Shown here in pieces: positions 25,217 to 36,228 of a DNA stretch of 64,000 nucleotides. The stretch's first letter is position 1, and the number at the start of each line of letters is the position of its first letter. The stretch comes from Chloracidobacterium sp. Its GTDB lineage: Bacteria; Acidobacteriota; Blastocatellia; Pyrinomonadales; Pyrinomonadaceae. The notes under the pieces are model-generated. The model was not told where the DNA came from and searched no databases. It was given only the letters and a program-made list of their open reading frames with translations. The position numbers were made by a program, and so were the translations under genes. The stretch spans positions 109,401 through 173,400 of the forward strand of contig JADJRV010000016.1 in assembly GCA_016712045.1 (NCBI GenBank). The letters are read 5' to 3'.

Positions 25217-27358
25217 ATGAAAGAATGCCAACTCTGTAAAAACTGTTTCCCCGACGATGTTGCGACCTGTCCGCATGACGGGATGCCGACCTCGCACACC
25301 ATTGCGGGCGAGCCTGTTTTGGAGGGCAAATACCATCTCGAATGCCGCATCGGCCAGGGCGGAATGGGCGTTGTGTACAAGGCACGCCACGCATTTCTCA
25401 AAACTCAGCTTGCGATCAAAGTCATCCTGCCCGACCTCGTCGGCAACGATCCGCAACTCGTCACGCGATTTAGGCAAGAGGCTCTTGCTGCTGCGGCAAT
25501 TCGGCATCAGAACGTCGTCGGCGTAACCGATTACGGTGTCATCGACGGCAGTTTGCCGTTTTTGGTGATGGAGTATGTCGAGGGCGAATCGCTCCACGAT
25601 CTTTTGGCTCGTGAAAAAGCACTTTCACCTGAGCGTGCCCTCGAACTCATAACAGCAGTCTGTGCCGGCGTTGGTGCCGCCCATCATCAGGGCATCGTCC
25701 ACCGCGATCTAAAGCCGCTCAATGTGATGATCTGCAGCGACAAGCCTAATCTTTCGCAAGCGGTCAAGATACTTGATTTTGGCCTGGCAAAGATCAAATC
25801 AGGCGAGCTTTTAGGTTCGTTCATCCAGGCACAAACCACAGGGTTGATGGGTTCGCCGTATTATATGGCACCCGAACAATGGGCCGACGAAGAGCCAGAT
25901 GCCCGGTCGGATGTGTATTCACTCGGCGTGATGTTTTTCCAGATGGTTGCGGGCGATGTGCCGTTTAAAGGTTCGTCGATACCGGCGATCATGAAAAAGC
26001 ACATCAGCGATCCGGCCCCGACATTTGCGGACTATGGTACGCGTGTCTCGCTTGAGCTCGAAAAGGCTGTCCTGCATACGCTGCAAAAAGACAAGACCCA
26101 GCGAACGGCAACGGTTGAGCAGTTTGTCGAAGAATTGACCGCCGCGATCCACCCCGGAGCCGCGACGATCCACAGCTCGGTCGGCAGGTCTCTGCCGGTA
26201 TCTTCGCTAAAAGTAATTACAAAACCGCCGCAATCACGGGTTTTTGTTGATAATATCTCGGTTGGCGAAACGCAAAACGACGGTGCTCTAACGCTTGAGG
26301 GCATTCAGAGCGGCAATCATCATCTACGTATCAGCCACAACGGATTCAAAGACTGGTTTGGCGATGTCGTCTGTGACGGCAAGCCGCAACAGGTCGTTGC
26401 GGAGCTACAGCCGGGTGTGACCGATTCGCGTTCATCGATACCGATGCCCGCCGATGTCACGGTCAGCGGATCGGGCAGGCTTGACGATTCTCATTTTCAA
26501 GCTACGGTCGTTAATGACGGGATGGGGCAGACCGCATCGCATGTGTATGGCACCCAGTCGCTTCCGCCTAAAAAGGCCGGAAAGTCCGCCGCAATTTTGG
26601 GAATTCTCGGCGTATTAGCACTCTTTTTGATCGTTGGCGGAGGTATTGGTGCAGCGTATATGATGGGGGTTTTCGGCAGCAAGGTCGGACCCGGTGGTAA
26701 TAACGCCGGTACACCGACACCGTCCGGAACACCTGTCGTCGCGGCGAAAGCCGATCTGGTAGCGATACCCGGTGGGACTTTTATGATGGGCAGCGACAGC
26801 GGTCTCGATAATCAAAAACCGGCACATAGCGTTACGGTACAGCCCTTCAAGATGGATAAGACCGAGGTCACAAACGCAGAGTATTATGCGTTTACAACAG
26901 CGACCAGCTATCCTCGACATCAAGCGTTCATTGACTGGCGTTCAAAACGTGACGGCGTAACATACCGATTGCCAACGGAAGAAGAGTGGGAGTTTGCCGC
27001 TCGAAATGGTGGGAAGAATAATAAGTACCCGTGGGGCGACGAGTTTAAGAAGAATTGCGCGGTGGTCGATAAAGACAACACCGAGCCGGATCGTGTTGGG
27101 TCGAACTCGTGTGCAAAAGACTGGGGAGTCGTCGATCTGATCGGCAATGTTTATGAATGGACGGGTTCCAATGCGAGCCTTTATCCTGGCAGTAAGGGTG
27201 AAATGAAGCCGACGAAAGAGTTAATTTACATGATCCGCGGTGGGGCAGCATTGAACAAATCGGCAGGTGAATTTGGCATTACTTCGATGTTCCGGGTGGA
27301 TGTCGATGGAGCTAAACGGGATAAAGAATTAGGTTTTAGGCTCGTTACGCAGAATTAG
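25217..27358 (+). CDS. Zinc-ribbon Ser/Thr kinase with PEGA and FGE-sulfatase domains
   Basis: A 713-residue transmembrane kinase. Order: Cys-rich ribbon (C4, C7, C10, C18); PknB-type kinase with GQGGMG loop (46-51), Lys68 in AIK, HRDLKPLN (162-169) and DFG (187-189); a PEGA domain (about 330-400); a transmembrane helix (about 463-490); and an extracytoplasmic formylglycine-generating-enzyme-like domain (about 505-713, GGTFMMGSD to GFRLV). The FGE core looks shortened between the VTNAEYY and RLPTEEEWEFA segments. Kinase motifs are intact, so it should be active. A TATAAT at 25181-25186 may be its promoter. The TPR gene follows 22 nt downstream. Confidence 0.92.
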   Translation: MKECQLCKNCFPDDVATCPHDGMPTSHTIAGEPVLEGKYHLECRIGQGGMGVVYKARHAFLKTQLAIKVILPDLVGNDPQLVTRFRQEALAAAAIRHQNVVGVTDYGVIDGSLPFLVMEYVEGESLHDLLAREKALSPERALELITAVCAGVGAAHHQGIVHRDLKPLNVMICSDKPNLSQAVKILDFGLAKIKSGELLGSFIQAQTTGLMGSPYYMAPEQWADEEPDARSDVYSLGVMFFQMVAGDVPFKGSSIPAIMKKHISDPAPTFADYGTRVSLELEKAVLHTLQKDKTQRTATVEQFVEELTAAIHPGAATIHSSVGRSLPVSSLKVITKPPQSRVFVDNISVGETQNDGALTLEGIQSGNHHLRISHNGFKDWFGDVVCDGKPQQVVAELQPGVTDSRSSIPMPADVTVSGSGRLDDSHFQATVVNDGMGQTASHVYGTQSLPPKKAGKSAAILGILGVLALFLIVGGGIGAAYMMGVFGSKVGPGGNNAGTPTPSGTPVVAAKADLVAIPGGTFMMGSDSGLDNQKPAHSVTVQPFKMDKTEVTNAEYYAFTTATSYPRHQAFIDWRSKRDGVTYRLPTEEEWEFAARNGGKNNKYPWGDEFKKNCAVVDKDNTEPDRVGSNSCAKDWGVVDLIGNVYEWTGSNASLYPGSKGEMKPTKELIYMIRGGAALNKSAGEFGITSMFRVDVDGAKRDKELGFRLVTQN

Positions 27359-27380
27359 GCTCCCCGAGAGGGAGGTTATT

Positions 27381-28754
27381 ATGAGCAGTTTTTTCAGGCT
27401 CTTTGCAATCATTGCTTCGATCGGGATCGGGGCGATCTGTGTCTCGGGGCAGGATCTCGGTAGCAGCAATAAGCTGTTTGGCGGGGCGAAACCCACAACG
27501 ACAGCCAAGCCTAAAACTGTAAAGAAAACGACCCCTAAGAAAAAGGTCACGACAGCCAAAACGGCCGCACCAAAACCAAAGCCGGCAAAACCTAAAGCGA
27601 CAACAACCGCAACTAAGCCGGGGAAAAGCACAACAGCAGTAAAGCCAAAAACCACACCTAAGTCCACGGGAGGCAATTCCGGGCCAAAGACGTTTGAGGT
27701 GCGACCGTCTAAGCCCGCAGAACGGGAGGTCCCGGTAACCGCGGCTTCGAATCGGCTTTATGAAACTCTGATACAGGAGGGCAACAACGCCCGCGATGAC
27801 CGTAACTATTCGGCCGCCGAAACCGCTTATCAGCGTGCCCGTGCGATCAAGCCAAAAGATTCGCGTGCCGTCTATGGGCTCGGCAATCTTTACAGCGATC
27901 AGCAGCGATGGGAAGAAGCCGAGACCGCATATCGCACAGCTTTGCAGATCGACCCAAAAGAGGCGTTCACGCACGTTGCCCTGAGCTACGTTCTGACACA
28001 GCCGTTGTCGGCTCCAAATTTGTCGGATAGGTACGAAGAAGCTGAAAACCTTGCACGAACTGCGATACAGCTTGCACCAAGTAATCAACTAGCTTTTGAT
28101 CAACTGGGTGTTTCGATGGAGTTGCGCGGCCTGATCGGTGCCGAGACCGAAAATGCGTATCGCAGGGCGATCGAACTAGATCCGTCATTTGCTCCGGCGT
28201 ACGCACATTTAGGTCGTCTGCTAAGGCGTCGCGGCCTTACAAAAGAATCGTCGGCTGCGTATCAAAATGCGATACAGCGTTCGACGGATGTGGCGACAAT
28301 GATTCTCGTCGCGGATGTAATGCAGTCGGAACAGCGTTATGCCGAGTCGGAACGGCTGCTAAGAAGAGCGGTCGATGACGATCCGAAAAATCCGTCGGCG
28401 CTGCTACTGCTCGGGCGTGCATTTATCGCACAGGGAAATTTTGTCGAGGGCGAATCGATCTTGCGTCGTAGCCTTGCGGTCAGTGCTAACAGTTTTATGC
28501 CTAACAGTTTGCTGGGGTCGCTTTATACGCGGCAGGGTAGGTTTGAACAGGCCGAGAGCGCATTGCAGCAGGCGGTTCGTAGCGTTCCGCTCAGCGAAAA
28601 ACGCCGGCTCTCGCAGCAGTTTGAGGCTGTCGGTGACGGCTACCTCAAGACAGGGCGTCGAATAAGTGCCCAGCGATCTTATATGCAGGCGATATCGCTC
28701 GACGGCGAAAATCCCTCTCTCGCAGCAAAACTCAGCAGATCAAAAGGGGGATAA
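27381..28754 (+). CDS. Exported TPR protein with Lys/Thr/Pro-rich linker
   Basis: A 457-residue protein. Signal peptide (1-23, ending VSGQ), then a basic Lys/Thr/Pro/Ala linker (35-110), then tetratricopeptide repeats from about 130 to the end (for example RNYSAAETAYQRARAIKPKDS and RWEEAETAYRTALQIDPKE). TPR arrays mediate protein contacts. It is preceded by GAGGGAGG, a strong ribosome binding site, and lies immediately after the kinase, whose sensor domain is also outside the cytoplasm, so a physical link is plausible. Similar repeats in other Acidobacteria are unassigned. Confidence 0.88.
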   Translation: MSSFFRLFAIIASIGIGAICVSGQDLGSSNKLFGGAKPTTTAKPKTVKKTTPKKKVTTAKTAAPKPKPAKPKATTTATKPGKSTTAVKPKTTPKSTGGNSGPKTFEVRPSKPAEREVPVTAASNRLYETLIQEGNNARDDRNYSAAETAYQRARAIKPKDSRAVYGLGNLYSDQQRWEEAETAYRTALQIDPKEAFTHVALSYVLTQPLSAPNLSDRYEEAENLARTAIQLAPSNQLAFDQLGVSMELRGLIGAETENAYRRAIELDPSFAPAYAHLGRLLRRRGLTKESSAAYQNAIQRSTDVATMILVADVMQSEQRYAESERLLRRAVDDDPKNPSALLLLGRAFIAQGNFVEGESILRRSLAVSANSFMPNSLLGSLYTRQGRFEQAESALQQAVRSVPLSEKRRLSQQFEAVGDGYLKTGRRISAQRSYMQAISLDGENPSLAAKLSRSKGG

Positions 28755-28869
28755 CCGTTACATATAGATATTCAGTATGATCGGTTCACTGAAATCCGGT
28801 ATCTAATGTCTGTATTTGGTTTAAGTATCTTTGTGTTCCAGCACAAAGAAAAAAGCGGTAAAAGTAATA

Positions 28870-31129
28870 ATGACAGCGGAAGTGTATTGTCCTAAATGCG
28901 GTCAAAATTTTGAAGAGGGATCGAGGCGATTTTGCCCGACCGATGGTTCGCGCCTGATCTCTGATTCGTACGACCAGCCAACAACTCCCGGTGTGTTCTC
29001 TAACCTCATACCAAAAGCCGCTCCTGTTGGCGGCGCAGATGAAGTTTTGTCTGAAACACCAAAAGTTATTGTAAGAGAACCTGAATTAGATCTTTTCGGC
29101 GATAAGAAAGAGGTGCTAGCCGACGATCTGCCTTTTTTGAACTGGATGACGTCCAACCGGTGATCGTCGAACAACCGGAATTTGTACCGCCTCCCCCAGG
29201 CAAATTCCAGAGCCGGCATCAGAACCAAGACCCGCTGCGCGAAAAATAAACCCGTACGATATCCCCGCCGGACATGTCGAACTTGACGACAGTGAGCGGA
29301 CGGCGGGTGTTTTTAATGATTTTGATGCCAATGATCCTGACGGCTTTGTCGGCCGTATGGTCAAGGGCCGATATAAGGTCACGGAGTTTCTAGGCGGTGA
29401 CGAGACGGGGTTAGCATATCTGGCCGACGACAAGATCGTCAGCGACAAAATGGTGTTGGTCCGTATCCTACTCGAAGAGGACGCCGACCCGATGATGGAG
29501 AGCATACTCGCCGAAGAGCGTGTGTCGCTGTCGCACTTTAGCCATCCAAATATCGCACGGCTTGTCGATTCGGGTGCATTCACAAACGGCACGGAATTTC
29601 TCATCAGCGAATATACCGACGCATTGTCCGTGCGAGACGTCCTGAGCATACACGGTAAGTTTCATGCCGCCCGCACGGCTCGGGTTATCCGTCAGGCGTC
29701 ATACGCTCTCAGCGAAGCGCATCAGGAAGGCATCATCCACCGTGACATCCGGCCTGAAAACATCATACTGTCGATCTCCGATACAGACACCGAGCAGATA
29801 AAGATCGTAAATTTTGGTGCGTCCAACGGCGACCCAAATCCGCACAACGCGGCGTACAAAGCACCTGAGATACTCGATGGACGGGTCTCGACGGCGGCAA
29901 GTGATACATACTCGCTGGCGGTCGTAGCATTTGAGATGCTAACAGGCAACGTTCCATTCGAAGGCGAGAGCACTAAGGAACTAATGCGGTTGCAGCACGG
30001 CGGGTTAAAAGATCGGCCATCGCAAACCGATCCAACGATATCGCCAGAGGTGGATGAGGTTTTTGACAAGGCGTTTGCGTTCAAAGCCGGTGGGCCGATT
30101 CACAAAGGCACGTGAATTCGGCGATGCTCTGTTTGATGCATTGAGCGATGCTCCGCAAGGTTTTGGCACCGGCCGCTTTTGCTGCAAATGAAGTGGTCGG
30201 AAGTGTCGGCAGACGCCATTATTCCCGGTGCGGGGGCCGTGACTGTTGCACCTAAGGTAGAGAACCTAAAGCCGCTCGACACGGCTCCGGTAACAAAACA
30301 AGTTGAACCGGCGTGGAAAAACCGCTCGCCCGAACCTCCGCAAGAAGAGACCTCACGTGGGAAAATACTAGCGGTTGTCGGGATACTTGCTTTGCTTGCT
30401 CTGCTGGTTTTTGGCTTGTACTACTTTCTCGGTTCTGGCGGCCCCAAGCCTGGTGATGCTAATCTCGCGCAAAACACCAACGGCCCTTCGACACCGACGA
30501 TCACATCGGATACCGAGATGCCGCCGCAGCCGCGCAAGATCGCTCAGCCTGCGAATACTGAATATTACTCAAATAATAAGCAAAATCTCAAAGGGGATCT
30601 GCTACGTAATTTTGTCGGATTTTCGCTCTATTATCCAAAAGAGTGGAAACTCAACGGCCCGCAAGAAAGTGTTACTGCCGGTGGACGCGGTAAGTTTTTA
30701 GACATTTCTCGCTCGACGCCCGAGGGTAAGCTGAAAGAGCAGATGCTCGTCAGCTATTATCCGAGCAAAGGTACGTTCAATAACGACGCTGACAAATTCC
30801 CGCAAATGGTCAAAGAGACCAACGAAACGTTGAAAAAGCTGCTGCCTGGATATCAGATGGTGTCCGAGGGCGAGATCAAGCTCAACGGCGACTGGCGTGC
30901 GTATGAGGTCAAATTTCAGGGCGGCGGCACGTCCGAGACAGGCGAGAAGCTTGTCGTCTGGGGACGCCGTCTATTTATCCCTGCATCGCGGCTCGATGCC
31001 CGCAACGGTTTTGAGATCACAATGCTTTCGACATCACTAGCCGACGAGGTCAAAAGCGTTGACGACGTCGGCGTTCACGGCGAACTTGCTTCGATCCTCT
31101 ACAGCTTTGAACCGACACAAAACTTTTAG
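28870..31129 (+). pseudogene. Zinc-ribbon kinase-like membrane protein (probable pseudokinase), multiply frameshifted
   Basis: Four or more one-base shifts (near 29127, 29165-29250, 30080 and 30170) split one gene of roughly 750 residues. The start has a CPKCGQ..FCPTDG ribbon, then a kinase fold, a transmembrane segment (ILAVVGILALLALLVFG) and an extracytoplasmic domain with FVGFSLYYPKEW. The kinase part is degenerate: VLVRIL in place of VAIK, HRDIRPEN in place of HRDLKPxN, and VNFGAS in place of DFG. All three lie well away from the breaks, so they are probably genuine. The frameshifts are probably errors. It follows the active kinase and TPR gene on the same strand. Confidence 0.8.
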
Positions 31130-31153
31130 ACTTCACAAGAACGTGAAAAAAAT

Positions 31154-31181
31154 AGCCCGGCGATCACTCGCCGGGCTTTTA
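31154..31181. terminator. Bidirectional terminator
   Basis: AGCCCGGCGA/TCGCCGGGCT, a 10-bp stem with a 4-nt loop followed by TTTT, sits between the 3' ends of convergent genes; a run of A before it allows use on both strands. Confidence 0.85.
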
Positions 31182-31206
31182 AGTTAAAGAGAGTCAGAAC
31201 CTGTTT

Positions 31207-34200
31207 TTACGGTTCCGGAGTGAAGTCCAAACCGGAGATGTTATCCGTGATCTGGACGACCTGTGGTGCAAATGTGAAACGCCGTGATCGTACGCTAACA
31301 ATGTAGGTATGGCCGGTTTCCACCTCTGCGAATCGATAGGTGCCGAGTGCACCGGTAACAGTTGAGTGGGCATTGCCATTTTCGTCAGTGATCGTGACGA
31401 CCGCGTTTCTCACGCCGCGTCCCTCCGCTGATGAAAAGACACGTCCGGTCACATCGACGCCCGACGCAGTCGGCGTACATGCACCTGCCACACCAGCGTT
31501 AGCGATCGTGACCGAATCAACGAACCAACCCGTTACCGCTACGCTGCTATCGTCTCCTGCGTGCCAACGCACCCGAACAGTGTTGCCTGCCAAGGACGCG
31601 AGATTGATCTGGACTTGCGTCATTGCACCGATAGTGCCGTTGCACCAGGCCCGTTTGCCAGCAATTGGATTGCTGAAACTACTGCTTACAGTCCCATTAA
31701 ATAGTCCGGCTGTGAAATTAGCGTCGGGCATGACCGTCCACGTTACTCCGTCGGTCGTGTACTCAAGCGTACCTCCGTCAAAACACGTGGTCGCACTCTC
31801 GAATGCAAATGTGTGCCAGAAGCTGAGTGTTGTACCAGCGTTCACTCCAAATGGCGGAGACACTAGCACACGATCTGAAACGGTCGTCAGACTGGTAGAT
31901 TTCCACGAATGGGTCGGCGTCTGCGACTGTGTAGCGTCCCAAGTCCAGATCGTAGCTCCACTGAGTGCTTGATTAGTCCAACCAGCATTATCAAAACCGC
32001 CCGCTCCCTCAAATGTTTCGGTGAGCGTGCTCAACGTTACCGGGCCCGAAGGTACCACGCTCTTTTGCACGGTATTTGTTTCGATCACGTTATTGCCGGT
32101 GTCCTTAGCCCTTACAACATAGTAATAGGTCGTACCGTTTATCAGGCTGTTCGTGTCGTTATACGTGGTCGAGTTGGTCGTTCCGATCAGATTCGCCGGT
32201 CCCGGTACAAACCCCGAGACCGTCGAACGATATACGTTGTAACTGATCGGTCCTGAACATCCCGGAGACGCCGCGGACCATGACAGGTTTGCCTGACACG
32301 AAGCCCCTGCAGCGTTAGTCGCAGTTGTGAGTCCTGCAAACGTTGGTGCGAGTGTACATAGGCCTGTCGCGGTCGCTTCGCTGCAGGTCGATTGTGTCGA
32401 TTCACAACCGCCGGTACCGTCCTTACCGGTGATCTTATATGAGTATGTCGATCCGCCTGAAACGGTATTATCGACGTAGCTGGTCGCCGCGATGTTTGAC
32501 GCGAGCAACGTATATGCTCCCGGGGCCGCACATGTGCCCGGTGCTCGATAGACATTGTAAGTTGCCGGAGCCGGTGCACCGGCTGCCCAGCCAACCGTGA
32601 CCTGATTTGCAGCTGTCGGATTGGCGGTGATGGTCGTCGGTGTACCCAGGTGCAGTACACGCTGGGTCGGTGATCTTTGCTGTGTAGATCTCTTCTTTCA
32701 ATCCGTCGCGGCGATCTGTCCATGACGGGAACAGAATACCCGCATTGGACGACAAAGCGTTGTAATCACCGTATTGGTTGCCACTGTCGGCTCCGGCGAT
32801 AGTCTCGTCTGTTTGGGCGGTCGAAACCTTTTCCGCGACCGACCAAGTAACGCCGTCGTCGAACGAGCGTTGATACCATACATCTGATTTCTTACGTCCC
32901 GGGTCTCCAACCGTGTCCTGATAAATGACACCGATCGCACCGGTCGCTTCGTCCACAGCCAGCCACTGGCTAAATTGGTCATTTAGTCCGGCTTGGTTGT
33001 TTAGCTTTACTTTTGCCGACCATGTCGCGCCGCCATCAGTTGAGCGAGAGAAAAACACACGCATTTTACAGGTAGAGGCTACGTTTGCACCCGGTTCGTT
33101 TGCTGCCGCGGTACACCCGGCGTCACCCGAAAGATCGGTCCATGCGGCATATACCATATCTTTCGAAGGCGATCGAAAAGTTCCGCCTGACACATACATA
33201 AATGCACGGCGATTGGCGAACGAAGGGATGCCGATGTCAAAACCATCAAATGTTGTTGCGATTTGGACAGCAGGCGAATAAGTGTTGCCGCCATCGGTCG
33301 ATTTCCTAACAATGACCACACGATTGGTCGTTGTCGGCCAAAAAACGAATACATCGCCGGCGCTGTTACTCTTTATGTCAGCGCCGATCGCGGTTCCGGT
33401 CGATTCTGCACCACTGATCTGAATCGGAGCGGCAAGCCATGTTCCGCCGGCTCCTGCCGTCCTACGATTAGCGAACGCCGGAGCGCCGTTATGCCAAGTC
33501 GCATACGTCTGGCCAAAAAAGGGCGAGGTTGCACTCTTGTCGGTCCAAACCATCTGCTTGTCAACATTGGTTTGCGTACCCGAAGCAGTGGCCTCAAAAG
33601 TCCAAGTTGCTCCGTTATCTGTTGAAAAATAATTTCTGAGACGTAGTGATCCGCCAGTATGCCAAGCGTCGATGACCAGGCATGCCCGTCGCTAGTCCAG
33701 TCGACGGTTGGGTCTGAGTGAGAAGTGTCACCCGGAGCAAAAGGTAAAACGGTCTGTGACCACGTAACTCCCCCGTCCAGCGAACGGTATTGCCCCTGCT
33801 GGCCGCCGCCCGTGATGTTGTTTGAGGCGACTAATATCTTTTGCGGATCAAAATAGTTGATGCGGACATCCGATTCACTTCGGGGTACTGTTTGTAGACC
33901 CGAGGTACGAACGTTCGCTCCGATCAGAGCGGGATAACCCCTTGTCCGTCCTTATTGCCAATATTATTTTTTGGACTGTAGTCGTTAGCGGAAAGAGCGT
34001 CGACAACCGCAGATCGTTCTTTTTCACCTTCTTCTTCGCCTTTTCCCGGGCCGGGCTTAAGGTCCTGGTGGGTGATCATCCATTCGACGATCTCTTTTAG
34101 TACCAGTGGATAACCCTTTGTCGGATCCTCAGCGTTGTACTCTCCCTCCGGGTGTTGTTTACGCCACCAAACGCGAATCCAAGGCGGCAGCCCACGCTTA

Positions 34201-34430
34201 TCGCTAAATTCATCAGCACGGAGCATCTCAAAATCTTGGTTTGCTGCGATAAGCTTGGCCAACTCAGTGTCTTGTTCGACAAAATGGCCGTGGTATTTTT
34301 GAGTCAACTGGCTTTCCAGCGACGGGTATTTGGTTCCCTGGTTGCGCTGTGCAGAAACATTAGTCGTTATCAACAATGCTGCAAACAAAAATATGGTGAT
34401 CCTAAATAGGTTTGTGCGTGATGTTCTCAT
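31207..34430 (-). pseudogene. Large secreted BNR/fibronectin-III protein, frameshifted
   Basis: One gene of about 1070 residues in several frames. ATG 34430 opens a signal peptide (hydrophobic stretch ending NVSAQ). After a conserved-looking region (KYPSLESQLTQKY) come sialidase-type BNR repeats (STDGGNTYSPAV, SRSTDGGATWS, SFDDGVTWS), two fibronectin type III domains (YNVYRS), a jelly-roll-like segment and a carboxypeptidase-regulatory-like domain near the end. Breaks lie near 33935, 33657 and 32645, and the domain order is continuous across each. It is likely an intact extracellular protein in the cell; an enzymatic sialidase activity is not supported by the motifs seen. Confidence 0.8.
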
Positions 34431-34683
34431 CTGAGTCTCCCTTTGCTTGCAAAGTATTTTAAAGATTGGATTTGTAAGAAAATAGACGTTTTTCAGCGTT
34501 TTAGCAAGGGCAAATACGACGATTAGTAGTAGATGAATAAATTACCCTGCAATAAATTTGCTTTACCTTTTCCGATTTTAGGCATAAAATTTTCGTTACG
34601 TTCAAGCAACCTGTAAAAGGAGGTCGGTCATCATAGCCCAAGACGAAGTTTTACAATCCGGAACTGATCTTTTAGGAGCGAGT

Positions 34684-35337
34684 ATGGATCCACTCTCCGT
34701 AGCGATCGAACAGGATATCGCCTTTGGTTTTGAGGCCTCTGCGGCGTTGCCCGAATTTCAGGCACCCGTCGCCGAAGTCGCGTTTGACGCGGCCGCGCCA
34801 GATATTGACCTTTGCCGTTTGGCGGCGAATGGCAATATCGTGGCGTTTGAGGTGCTTTACGAGCGGTATCACCGCCGTACATATAGCCTCTGCCTGCGAA
34901 TGACGAGCAGCCAGACCGAAGCCGAAGACCTGACACAAGAAGTTTTTATTCAGCTTTTCCGCAAAGTCGGCAGCTTTCGCGGCGATTCGGCGTTTTCGAC
35001 CTGGCTTCACCGTCTGACGGTTAATCAGGTGCTGATGCATTTTCGCCGCCGCAGCGTTAAAAACGAGCGGACGACCGAGGAAGGCGAATTGCCCGAGCAG
35101 ATGGTTGCCGGCTCTGCAAATCCCAACAAGATGCAGGTCGTTGACCGTATCGCCTTAAAAAATGCGATCGCCGAGCTGCCAAACGGATATCGTAACGTGT
35201 TCCTGCTCCACGACGTCGAGGGCTTTGAACACGAAGAGGTCGCCCGCATGATGGGCATCTCGGTCGGCACATCGAAATCGCAGCTGCATAAGGCCAGACT
35301 AAAGCTGCGCGGTTTGCTTAAAAAACAGCAGGACTAA
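34684..35337 (+). CDS. ECF-type RNA polymerase sigma factor
   Basis: A 217-residue sigma-70 family protein: region 2 with FEVLYERYHRRTYSLCLRM, EAEDLTQEVFIQLFRK and the promoter-melting STWLHRLTVN, and region 4 with ELPNGYRNVFLLHDVEGFEHEEVARMM, the -35-binding helix-turn-helix. A 50-residue variable N-terminus precedes region 2. ATG 34684 follows a GGAG ribosome binding site. A zinc-finger anti-sigma gene and two exported DUF4097 genes follow, the usual layout of an envelope-stress-type ECF locus. A terminator separates it from the anti-sigma gene. Confidence 0.93.
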   Translation: MDPLSVAIEQDIAFGFEASAALPEFQAPVAEVAFDAAAPDIDLCRLAANGNIVAFEVLYERYHRRTYSLCLRMTSSQTEAEDLTQEVFIQLFRKVGSFRGDSAFSTWLHRLTVNQVLMHFRRRSVKNERTTEEGELPEQMVAGSANPNKMQVVDRIALKNAIAELPNGYRNVFLLHDVEGFEHEEVARMMGISVGTSKSQLHKARLKLRGLLKKQQD

Positions 35338-35357
35338 ATAAATAATATTCCAGGGGG

Positions 35358-35393
35358 AACACGAACACGCTTTATACGTTGTTCGTGTTTTTT
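35358..35393 (+). terminator. Terminator between sigma and anti-sigma genes
   Basis: AACACGAAC (35358-35366) pairs with GTTCGTGTT (35381-35389), with an inner ACG/CGT extension, followed by six T. It would attenuate transcription between the sigma gene and the anti-sigma gene. Confidence 0.8.
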
Positions 35394-35503
35394 GTGCCGA
35401 TTTTTATTGATAAAATGCCCGTTCAAAAGGCAACTAAAACCGCCCTCGACTAATCTATCAATGTGGTCACTTAGTTGAGGTTAATGTTGGATCTGTTTTG
35501 ACG

Positions 35504-36220
35504 ATGAATTGCAGCGACTGTAAAGAATTGATCGGCGCCCTGATGGACAACGAGCTTGAGCAAAATCAGGCGGCGGCGGTTCGTGAGCACCTCGCCTTCT
35601 GTGCCGAATGTGCAGTCGTTTGCGAAGACCTGACATCGATCTTTGATGCCTGCAAAAACGGTTCGGATGAGATTGTCCCGCCAAATTCAAAGGCTCTCTG
35701 GCTGCGAATAAATAATATGATCGAGAGCGAAGTAAAACCCGCTCCGGTGTTACCTCCGCCGCCCGCTCCACGGAGTTGGAGCATTTCGATATTGAGATTT
35801 TCAGCCGCGGTATTGGTGATCGCTGTGATCAGTTCGACGGTGACGTATTTTGCGCTCAGAAATTATATCCAGCCGCCGACCGAAGATTTTACGAGCCGCT
35901 CGGCAGCGACCCAGACTACGTTTGAAAAAGTTTTGAGCAAGATCGGCCTCGTCGAAACGCCGCAGCAGGCTCGTGAGCGACGATTGAAAGAGCGAGAGGC
36001 CGCCATCGAATATTGGAATGCCCGCGTGATGACACGCCGCTCGCAGTGGGATCGCGTGACGCGTGAGGCGTTTGACCGCAATCTACAGGTCATCGAAGAA
36101 TCGGTCAAAGATTACACGACGATCCTCAACCAAGACCCGGAAGACGAGCTGTCCGGCGAGATGCTTGATGCGGTGATGAATGACAAGATGAATCTGCTGC
36201 GAGATTTTGCAGATCTATAG
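35504..36220 (+). CDS. Zinc-finger anti-sigma factor, membrane bound
   Basis: A 238-residue protein. The N-terminus (MNCSDCKELIGALMDNEL, later EHLAFCAEC) is the zinc-binding anti-sigma (ZAS) fold with its HxxxCxxC motif. A transmembrane helix lies around 95-118 (SISILRFSAAVLVIAVIS). The C-terminal half is charged and helical outside the membrane. It should sequester the sigma factor encoded upstream and release it on an envelope signal. ATG 35504 is preferred to TTG 35498. It is followed 8 nt later by the first DUF4097 gene. Confidence 0.9.
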   Translation: MNCSDCKELIGALMDNELEQNQAAAVREHLAFCAECAVVCEDLTSIFDACKNGSDEIVPPNSKALWLRINNMIESEVKPAPVLPPPPAPRSWSISILRFSAAVLVIAVISSTVTYFALRNYIQPPTEDFTSRSAATQTTFEKVLSKIGLVETPQQARERRLKEREAAIEYWNARVMTRRSQWDRVTREAFDRNLQVIEESVKDYTTILNQDPEDELSGEMLDAVMNDKMNLLRDFADL

Positions 36221-36228
36221 TTTTAATA

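Noticed and set aside
31207..34430. Catalytic sialidase
   Set aside because: BNR repeats are present but no sialidase catalytic Arg triad or Tyr/Glu pair was identifiable.
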